Assembly: GCA_963677325.2 (NCBI GenBank)
Contig: CAXXGM010000015.1
Location: 1 to 64,000 of the forward strand
From: G963677325 sp963677325
GTDB lineage: Bacteria > Bacteroidota > Bacteroidia > Bacteroidales > Prolixibacteraceae
DNA: 64,000 nt
Reading direction: 5' to 3'
Positions 18,383 to 25,070 of the stretch are shown in pieces. The number at the start of each line of letters is the position of its first letter. Positions within the stretch are counted from its first letter, which is position 1. Made by a program: the position numbers and the translations under genes. The notes beneath the pieces were generated by a model that was not told the DNA's origin, did not search any database, and saw only the letters and a program-made list of their open reading frames with translations.

Positions 18383-18772
18383 TTACTCAGGTGGCGGTGC
18401 ATTTATACTAAACTTTCCTCCGTTTTTCGATTTGTCCGGAATAAAAAATATCAACAACTTGTATAAATTTCCGATGATCGACACGCTTTTAGAAGTAGGT
18501 ATCTTCAGTGCCAGAAATTCATACAATGAAAATGCAATTGTGGCAATAAAGCTCCAAAAGTTCTCATCCACCCATTTAACCGGAGCAGGTGTATCCGGTA
18601 CCGGCAAATTCTCTTGTGCAACCATCACAACCTTGAATGAAGCTGGCTGATCCACGGCCTTAATCAATTCACTTTTAATCGGTCCCTGTTTCATACCCAC
18701 ATCGGGAGGCGCTACACAGCTGTATGCCATCAACCCGATCAGAAAAATAAAACTTAAAATCAGTTTTTTCAT
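18383..18772 (-). CDS. Putative phage-encoded lipoprotein
   Basis: 129 residues. It begins with a lipoprotein signal (KKLILSFIFLIGLMAYSC), whose Cys near residue 19 would be lipidated. A hydrophobic stretch follows around residues 70-85 (WSFIATIAFSLYEFLAL). It is the last gene of the late operon, after holin and muramidase. A spanin-like role in outer-membrane disruption or a surface role in the lysogen are both possible; neither is shown by a motif. The family is not recognised. Confidence 0.65.
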   Translation of the reverse strand: MKKLILSFIFLIGLMAYSCVAPPDVGMKQGPIKSELIKAVDQPASFKVVMVAQENLPVPDTPAPVKWVDENFWSFIATIAFSLYEFLALKIPTSKSVSIIGNLYKLLIFFIPDKSKNGGKFSINAPPPE

Positions 18773-18852
18773 AATGCGAATTATTATTGATTAATAAATT
18801 AATAGTGATTCAAATCTCTTAAAATCCATCTCAACACTAAAGGACAAAAAAG

Positions 18853-18890
18853 TCTGAACCGGGATTAAGCTGATTAAGCAGATTAATAGA
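18853..18890 (+). repeat. CTGAACCGGGATTAAGCTGATTAA repeat family, copy 1
   Basis: TCTGAACCGGGATTAAGC is followed by TGATTAAGC units. Ten or so copies occur in both orientations, all inside the prophage part of this window. Confidence 0.75.
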
Positions 18891-18910
18891 TTGCCGATAG
18901 TTTTAAATGC

Positions 18911-19354
18911 TTATTCATATTGTCCTTTGATTCCACCAACAAATAAATCGAAATGCATAGTATCATCTTTATTATCAATCATTCTGAAAAATGACCCCTT
19001 TTCTGTTTCGGCAAATGAATTATTTCGTCTGTAATAAGATTTAAGACACAAAATAAAAGGGCTGAAATCAGATAGCGTATATTTTTCTTTTACTGGTATT
19101 ATTACATCATTTACGCCTAAATAATAATGAAAATTTCTACACTCCAAAATTCTTTCTTTGCCAATTGATTCTTTTATTTTGTTGTAAATAAATGTATTTG
19201 GCCTTGGATATAAAAGGATGTTGTTATTATACGGACGATGAAATAGTTCATCGAAGCTAAACTCTTTTTCTGTTTCAACAGCTTTTGACTGATTGGGAAT
19301 TGCTGTTATTGCTACAACACCCAAAAGGCTTTTAAAAAAATCAGATCTTTTCAT
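18911..19354 (-). CDS. Secreted protein of unknown function
   Basis: 147 residues. The N-terminus MKRSDFFKSLLGVVAITAIP, followed by a site near SKA, resembles a Sec or weak Tat signal (single Arg, RSDFFK). The mature part of about 120 residues has no recognised motif; it is rich in aromatic and charged residues and has a mixed alpha/beta look. It lies between the lysis genes and attL and is bracketed by repeats, a position typical of cargo expressed from the lysogen. Function is unknown. Confidence 0.55.
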   Translation of the reverse strand: MKRSDFFKSLLGVVAITAIPNQSKAVETEKEFSFDELFHRPYNNNILLYPRPNTFIYNKIKESIGKERILECRNFHYYLGVNDVIIPVKEKYTLSDFSPFILCLKSYYRRNNSFAETEKGSFFRMIDNKDDTMHFDLFVGGIKGQYE

Positions 19355-19400
19355 AATAAAATTTTTAAATTTTTAAGATTATTTAAAATTATCCCCCAAA

Positions 19401-19460
19401 ATCATGTTAATCCTTTAATCTGCTTAATCCCGGTTCAGACATCTTAATCCTGGTTCAGAT
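19401..19460 (-). repeat. CTGAACCGGGATTAAG repeat family, two inverted copies
   Basis: Two minus-orientation copies lie back to back (…CCCGGTTCAGAC and …CCTGGTTCAGAT). Confidence 0.75.
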
Positions 19461-19739
19461 TTATTCCTCCATAAACTCCTTCTTCTCCCTTTCCGCCCTT
19501 CTCGCCTCTCTTCTGGCTCTGCGCTCCGCTCTTCGTTCCTGCCGGATCTCTTTCCTGGAGACAGGAACATGATCACCCACATCCAGATCTGCATTATTCC
19601 CATCCCCATACTGTTTGACCTTCCCGATCTTATTATTTTCGTTAATTACCTGATCCGGATCCTTCATCTTCAAAAACATTACTAACCCAGCAATCACCCC
19701 CGAAAGAAACGTCGATACATAGCTCCAAAATGTTTTCAT
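19461..19739 (-). CDS. Small membrane protein with an Arg/Glu-rich tail
   Basis: 92 residues with one N-terminal hydrophobic helix (TFWSYVSTFLSGVIAGLVMFL) and a tail of about 35 residues made almost only of Arg, Ala and Glu (REARRAEREKKE), likely a long charged helix. It follows the muramidase gene in the late operon. The one-span membrane anchor plus charged coil suits an inner-membrane spanin or accessory lysis protein, by layout only. Confidence 0.55.
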   Translation of the reverse strand: MKTFWSYVSTFLSGVIAGLVMFLKMKDPDQVINENNKIGKVKQYGDGNNADLDVGDHVPVSRKEIRQERRAERRARREARRAEREKKEFMEE

Positions 19740-19749
19740 AGCACATCAT

Positions 19750-19784
19750 ATTAATCCATTAATCAGCTTAATCCCGGTTCAGAC
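19750..19784 (-). repeat. CTGAACCGGGATTAAGC repeat family, inverted copy
   Basis: The sequence reads TTAATCCATTAATCAGCTTA, then ATCCCGGTTCAGACA, in the gap between two lysis-region genes. Confidence 0.75.
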
Positions 19785-19789
19785 AATTT

Positions 19790-20389
19790 TCAGCACCTAT
19801 TCATCCACCCATACACCCAAACCTCCTGCTTCGGATTACTCCTACAGATCTCCACGTATCGCTGAAACTGCAGCCCGTTCATCATCTTCAGCAGTGTCCT
19901 GACATTCCGGTCACGGTCCCTTCCGGGGACACTCATATAAGCCTTCAATGCCTTAATCGTGTTTTCCCCGATATCTCCGTCAACATCCAGGTCCGGGTAA
20001 TACTTCCCGTTATCATTCAAAAGGTTAAGCGCCTGTTGAAAATAACTCCCTCCGCTGTTTAATCCCTGGTTAACCGCCGTATCAAAAATCTCAGCTGATA
20101 TCACGTGCTCGCCGGTTGCATCAAGGTTTAGTTTGTTCCAAAACACAGCCTGGTAAAATTTGACCACCAGTTCCTCCAGTTCCTCGTCCAGTTTGAGCGC
20201 TTCAATGAACTGCTTTCCCGGAATGGTATTGCGCCTGATCTCATCAATAATCTTCCATCCCTGCCACAATGGGAAGTTTCTCCGCGAAATCCCTTTCCAT
20301 GTTTCGCCCCCTGCATCATTCGGATCGCAGGAATAATCACCCTCGAAAGAAATAGTTGAATGATAAGCTGTTAAAAAGTCTGGTTTCAT
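19790..20389 (-). CDS. Phage muramidase, glycoside hydrolase family 108
   Basis: 199 residues. The N-terminal half has the GH108 signature with the catalytic Glu in ISFEGDYSCDPNDAGGETW, then KGISRRNFP. The C-terminal part has the small peptidoglycan-binding domain typical of the family (LQFQRYVEICRSNP, VYGWMNRC end). It cleaves the glycan strand of peptidoglycan at the end of the phage cycle. No signal peptide is present, so it depends on the holin gene with which it overlaps by 4 bases. Confidence 0.88.
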   Translation of the reverse strand: MKPDFLTAYHSTISFEGDYSCDPNDAGGETWKGISRRNFPLWQGWKIIDEIRRNTIPGKQFIEALKLDEELEELVVKFYQAVFWNKLNLDATGEHVISAEIFDTAVNQGLNSGGSYFQQALNLLNDNGKYYPDLDVDGDIGENTIKALKAYMSVPGRDRDRNVRTLLKMMNGLQFQRYVEICRSNPKQEVWVYGWMNRC

Positions 20390-20586
20390 CGTGTTTTTTT
20401 CTTTTTATACCAGCTTTTGGTACCGTTAATAATTGCAACCATTCCGGCAATCATAGCGATAAGCCAGGCGCCTCTTTGCATGTAAATATCAATTGAAAAT
20501 TCGCCTAAAACGCTTCCGGTGTAAGCCGCTCCAATCGAAGCAATTGTAGCGTGTAGAGGTTTAATTGCATTAATTAAATTAACCAT
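20386..20586 (-). CDS. Putative holin
   Basis: 66 residues with two hydrophobic helices (about 10-28 and 38-56) and a lysine-rich C-terminus (SWYKKKKTR), the layout of a small holin. It overlaps the muramidase start by 4 bases (ATGA). Holins form holes in the inner membrane that release the muramidase. No named family is recognised, so the call rests on size, topology and neighbour. Confidence 0.6.
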   Translation of the reverse strand: MVNLINAIKPLHATIASIGAAYTGSVLGEFSIDIYMQRGAWLIAMIAGMVAIINGTKSWYKKKKTR

Positions 20587-20661
20587 AGCAGGAATTATTA
20601 AATAATTAAATCGCCGTTTTTTATTTCAAACTTACCTCCCATATCTTCTTCCCTAAAGGAC

Positions 20662-20692
20662 AAAAAAAAGGAACCTGCAGGTCCCTTTTTTT
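20662..20692 (-). terminator. Terminator between tail and lysis genes
   Basis: AAAGG-ACC and GGT-CCTTT arms, with one internal mismatch, enclose TGCA. T runs lie on both sides, so it may act in either direction. Confidence 0.65.
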
Positions 20693-20712
20693 CAAATAAA
20701 TTTAAAAGTGAA

Positions 20713-21804
20713 TTAATTTGCTCCCTGATATATTGATATTGTTGTTAGTATAACATTATATAATGAAATATTTACCGTCCCAACCCGGTAATTTCCTGTA
20801 CTGTTCACGCTAAGGCTAATATAAAATGATCCTGAGCCTGTAATAGAGCTTACCGAAGGAGTGAGCCACTCATCATCAGTTGTTACAGTATAAGTGTTGC
20901 TGTCAGAAGTATATTCCACATAGAAACTATTTTCCAAACTGCTGTCAGTGTAAAAATCAGAAGGTGAAACCGTGAGGCCATATGAAATACATTGCGTGAG
21001 ATTGGTTGTTGTATTGCTCTCATCACCTGTAAAGTAGGAATAAACATCGCCAGAATTTTCAATAGGATGTATCCATTTATAAGTATTATAATCATTTTCG
21101 TCTGAATATGGCATTGTAAGTGCCGTATCATAGAATAAGGTGCTTGAAGCAGTCAGGGTGGCATCCGCACAATAAATAGTGTCTCCTGGTGAACTTGTAT
21201 TTCCGCATGCAGTTTCAGCGGATGAATAACCAGCCTGTGAAGCTATATACATATGATAATCAATCGTGCTGCAATCGACGGCTCCTGTCAATGTATTGCC
21301 GGATGAAGCTGTCACCACACATATATTCGAAGTACGTGAACTTAGTGCACCCCTCCATGATGTCAGGGATGTGTAAGCAGTAGTGAGCGTGGTATTACTC
21401 CATAACTGCGATCCTACTACCAAAACGGAATCTGCACTATAAACAAGCGTATTGCAGTGCAATGTATAGGTATTGCATATTTCAGATGCTGAACTATAAC
21501 TTTCGTAGCTAAGCCAATACGAATAGTATGTCGGCGAATATCTTGCATTATACAAATCATTTTTTGTTACCCACTGACTCGAGGTATATCCAGACAAAGA
21601 ATCAGATACCACAGACAAGTAATTAATGCAGTCACTTTTAGACATCCACTTTGCAATTGATGGCAATGCCTGTTTTGTGATTATTCCTGAGCCCTGAGCG
21701 TCCGTAAAAGATACCCATTGATTAGACGACAGATTGTTCCATCCAAACTGACCAAACGAACAGATCGACCAGAGAAGAAAAAATATAGTAAGTAGTTTTT
21801 TCAT
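20713..21804 (-). CDS. Phage tail appendage protein with signal peptide and BACON domain
   Basis: 363 residues. A Sec signal (KKLLTIFFLLWSICSFGQ) is followed by at least two repeats of about 70-90 residues containing YSSAxxxC and xYCAD/VYSAD patterns. The last 75 residues match a BACON domain: WLTPSVSSITGSGSFYISL, then VNSTGNYRVGTVNISLY, ending ISIYQGAN. BACON domains are Bacteroidota carbohydrate-binding beta sandwiches, also known in crAss-type phage tails. The gene overlaps the upstream fibre gene by 4 bases. It probably binds a surface glycan. The signal peptide is unexpected for a virion protein. Confidence 0.75.
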   Translation of the reverse strand: MKKLLTIFFLLWSICSFGQFGWNNLSSNQWVSFTDAQGSGIITKQALPSIAKWMSKSDCINYLSVVSDSLSGYTSSQWVTKNDLYNARYSPTYYSYWLSYESYSSASEICNTYTLHCNTLVYSADSVLVVGSQLWSNTTLTTAYTSLTSWRGALSSRTSNICVVTASSGNTLTGAVDCSTIDYHMYIASQAGYSSAETACGNTSSPGDTIYCADATLTASSTLFYDTALTMPYSDENDYNTYKWIHPIENSGDVYSYFTGDESNTTTNLTQCISYGLTVSPSDFYTDSSLENSFYVEYTSDSNTYTVTTDDEWLTPSVSSITGSGSFYISLSVNSTGNYRVGTVNISLYNVILTTISIYQGAN

Positions 21805-24800
21805 CGTGCCATCAGTTTTTCAAGTTTTGCTTCCATGTCTTTCAGGTAAGACTTCAAAATTCTGTTCTGAGATTTAAGTTTCCTCACCTTTGGTTTTTCT
21901 TCTGACTGGATCGGATCATTCTTGATGTTTAGCCACGACATAAATCCATCGAAAGTTGGCTGTTTGTGTCTCCATTCTTTAACCTTGATCGGGTAAAGGT
22001 AAATAGCACAAACAGCACCCGTCTCTTTATAGGTATAAGGAGAATAATCAGGCTGTTTTGTGTATTCCACATAAGTAGAATCATTATAGCAATCCTGTTT
22101 ATACTCATCAAATAACCGGCTTAAATTGCTTCCTTTCTCCAGTTTGTCTATCCGCTCGCTCTCTTCCTGATGTGCCTTGAATGATAGTCCGTGAAGGGTA
22201 TAGGTATTAACTGCCTCCCCGTCTGTTCTTACAACGTACTGCTTCACTGAGTTTGGTATCTCATCAATAATAAATCCAAGAGTCCTGTTTGCTCCCGAAT
22301 CGGTCTTATAACTAAAATCCCGCAGTTTAAACTCGTTGATTGCTTTTAATGCTGATTTGTTCCAGTCAGGATAGATGTCTTTGAGTTTACGGAGAGAGTT
22401 AAAACCGCCTCCTGCTCCTGTAATACCTCCTGCTACCCAAAGATTTCCTGTTGCACCAAGAGTCATTCCTGTAGTCGTGCTATTAACTTGCCATTCCAAT
22501 GCTGTGCCTGAATTAGCAAAGTACATACCACTAAATGTGCTGTAAGCTCTAAATCCACTATTGCTTAAAAACTTACCCGATTCAACTCCTGAATTACTTC
22601 CAAAATAAGCGCCTGTTGATGTTATAGCTCCTGTTGCTGTAATGCTTCCATCGGTTCCAAAAGTAATTTTGTCAACTCCATCAGTCCCAGTTCTAAATTG
22701 TATTTTTCCTGATTGTTCATACCAACCTACTTTAAAATTATTTGCTCCACTTGCCCAATAACCATTAGTCGCTGTAGTAAAATAATTGCCTGTTGCTGCA
22801 ACGCTTCCTCCTACTGTTGCGTTGCCATCAGGATCTAGTGTTAAAGCATATGCAGGAGTATTCCCAGCACTTCTTTTATTTGTAACAAACCTTAACCATG
22901 AACCGTTATTATTTGCAGCTTCATTACCCCATTGTATATACGGAGCGATGTTGTCAATACCCATAGTTAATTTAGTAGCATAAGCAGGTGTATTGGAAGT
23001 ACCGTAAACATCATACTGATTTCCTATTCTTAAAGAAGTTGCTGCAACTGCACCTCCTATATAAGCATTGCCATTTACGGCAAGTTTATATCCTTGGTCT
23101 GTTGTGTAACCTATATGGAAATTACCATTTCCAAACAATCGCACATATTCAGTATTGTTTGCGCCGAAAGTCAAAGGCGTATTTGTATATGAGAATATAG
23201 CAGTTAATCCAGCAGATTCGTTATTAGCCCAAAAAGAATGAATATTATCAGTTCTATTATGATAGAAGCTATAAGTTGAACCCCCATGTAAAACAAAATG
23301 CTTACCTGACATTCCGAATGGATTGGTAGTTTCAGTACCAATACCTATATTACCATTATCAAAAGTTGCACTATTAACAAACTTACTCCCATCCCATTTA
23401 GGAAGGCAATTAGTAGTTAGATTAGCTGCGTTAAGTCCTGTGTAAGCGGTTTGTCCGTTATTAATCCTACTGTCATTACCCTGAGCTACTTCGCCTGATC
23501 CTGTTCCGAAATTCTTATTGAAAGCTGTATTTTTAGAAAATACAGGTTCGTATAATGCTCCTGTTTGCGCTTTTGTATAATGATTGCCCAAACTGTCCTG
23601 CAACCCAGTAATCGTACTGATGGCCTGATTGTGCGAACTCGCTGCTTTTCCTCCCAGTGCATCAAATACCGCATTTTGACTTGGGGCGATAGTGGTGGTT
23701 CCGTCATTGATTGCATCCGTCACTTTCCCGTCTGCATAAGTGTTCGAAGTGGTATTGGCTGCGTTATCTCCCGTATTAGTTCCAGACACATTATCCAAAG
23801 CGGTTCTATTATTGTGGGTAATGGCCGTTTTTTCAGAAGCAGAAACATATTTATTGGTTCCCTCTGTAATCTGATCGGTGGTTAAACTAACTGTCCCAGT
23901 TTGACCGTTTACAGAGCTTACCGATTCGGCTGGAGTTAATAATACCTGCCAGTTAGCAAGTGTTGAAGATGGGTTCTGAGTGAGAATAAAACTTTTTGAA
24001 ATATCGTTTCTTACCGCTACGTCACCTGTCTCTGCGGTTGAGAGTGCCAGCATGGCGGCCTCAGAAGTTACTACAAACGTCTCTGATATGGCTATTGATG
24101 GCATCTGGGAAGATAGTACTTTCCCGTTTCCGTCGAGGTCAGCTTTGGTATTCAGTGCCGTCTGCGTTGCTGTGCTGATCGGTTTATTTGCATCGCTTGT
24201 ATTATTAATATTCCCAATTCCCAGCGAAGCCCTGCCCGTAGCAGCATCTAACCCTGTCGCTCCGCCGTCCCATTTCATGCGATCTGTATAGGCATCTTCC
24301 CAGTACGGTATCCGTATATACCCCGATGGGAGATAACTCATGTTGTCATAAGAAATCGTTGTTCCTTCTGCCTTCACAAACCCGGTGCCGTTAATCGCTC
24401 CCTGCTTCCCGTTCCAGATGCCTTTTTCTGTATCGCTCACAAACCGGTTACTTGCATCCTGCGTGATAATTGATGCCGGATGATTGGCCGGATGGGCATA
24501 ATTGTTCGCCCCGGCCTCGATCCCTGCCAGCTTGCTCTTTTCAGCAGAGGAATAATCCTCGGTCGATAACCCCTTCCCGGAAACCTTCTGAACCTTTGCA
24601 TTTAAAGAATCCTGAAAAACAACCAACTTTATACTGTCCGCATCGGTAAAATTGTTATCTGAAAGTGCTTTGCCGGCAACTTTATCCACTTTTAAGTTGA
24701 GATTATGCGCCGTGCTCACATTTCGCACGTGCGCCCCAACCGTCGCCGTATCCGATTTCGTTCCCAATGCCGCAGAGTTAACATATCTCCCATCCAATGC

Positions 24801-25040
24801 ACTATCCAGACTGTCAACCTTAAAAATCAGCCTCCGCTCCGTTGCTATCTTCCGATACCGGTACTCCGATCCCAGCCACCAGTAAATACTCGAATCCCCC
24901 AGGGCGTAATACATCGCCGGAGATTGAATGTACTTCACATTTGTAACGGGTCTGACATCGCCCTGTCCGTGTGAGAGGAGGCATGCCAGCATTAATAATC
25001 CAAAAAAAAGAAAGGTTTTCATACTATTTAAATTTGTCAT
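21801..25040 (-). CDS. Phage tail fibre with signal peptide and self-cleaving chaperone domain
   Basis: 1,079 residues; a second ATG at 25022 gives a cleaner signal peptide (MKTFLFFGLLMLACLLSHGQ). The stem has fibre repeats such as KLAGIEAGANNY and DVAGKALSD-like units (about 90-190), then a long Gly/Thr/Asn-rich beta region. The C-terminus holds an endosialidase-type intramolecular chaperone (peptidase S74). FNSLRKLKDIYPDW gives the Ser and Lys five apart that cut the chaperone off, then the GFIIDEIP segment and a coiled coil follow. It trimerises and recognises the host surface. Confidence 0.85.
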   Translation of the reverse strand: MTNLNSMKTFLFFGLLMLACLLSHGQGDVRPVTNVKYIQSPAMYYALGDSSIYWWLGSEYRYRKIATERRLIFKVDSLDSALDGRYVNSAALGTKSDTATVGAHVRNVSTAHNLNLKVDKVAGKALSDNNFTDADSIKLVVFQDSLNAKVQKVSGKGLSTEDYSSAEKSKLAGIEAGANNYAHPANHPASIITQDASNRFVSDTEKGIWNGKQGAINGTGFVKAEGTTISYDNMSYLPSGYIRIPYWEDAYTDRMKWDGGATGLDAATGRASLGIGNINNTSDANKPISTATQTALNTKADLDGNGKVLSSQMPSIAISETFVVTSEAAMLALSTAETGDVAVRNDISKSFILTQNPSSTLANWQVLLTPAESVSSVNGQTGTVSLTTDQITEGTNKYVSASEKTAITHNNRTALDNVSGTNTGDNAANTTSNTYADGKVTDAINDGTTTIAPSQNAVFDALGGKAASSHNQAISTITGLQDSLGNHYTKAQTGALYEPVFSKNTAFNKNFGTGSGEVAQGNDSRINNGQTAYTGLNAANLTTNCLPKWDGSKFVNSATFDNGNIGIGTETTNPFGMSGKHFVLHGGSTYSFYHNRTDNIHSFWANNESAGLTAIFSYTNTPLTFGANNTEYVRLFGNGNFHIGYTTDQGYKLAVNGNAYIGGAVAATSLRIGNQYDVYGTSNTPAYATKLTMGIDNIAPYIQWGNEAANNNGSWLRFVTNKRSAGNTPAYALTLDPDGNATVGGSVAATGNYFTTATNGYWASGANNFKVGWYEQSGKIQFRTGTDGVDKITFGTDGSITATGAITSTGAYFGSNSGVESGKFLSNSGFRAYSTFSGMYFANSGTALEWQVNSTTTGMTLGATGNLWVAGGITGAGGGFNSLRKLKDIYPDWNKSALKAINEFKLRDFSYKTDSGANRTLGFIIDEIPNSVKQYVVRTDGEAVNTYTLHGLSFKAHQEESERIDKLEKGSNLSRLFDEYKQDCYNDSTYVEYTKQPDYSPYTYKETGAVCAIYLYPIKVKEWRHKQPTFDGFMSWLNIKNDPIQSEEKPKVRKLKSQNRILKSYLKDMEAKLEKLMAR

Positions 25041-25070
25041 TAAAAGTCATTAAGTCATTGGTCATTTAAA

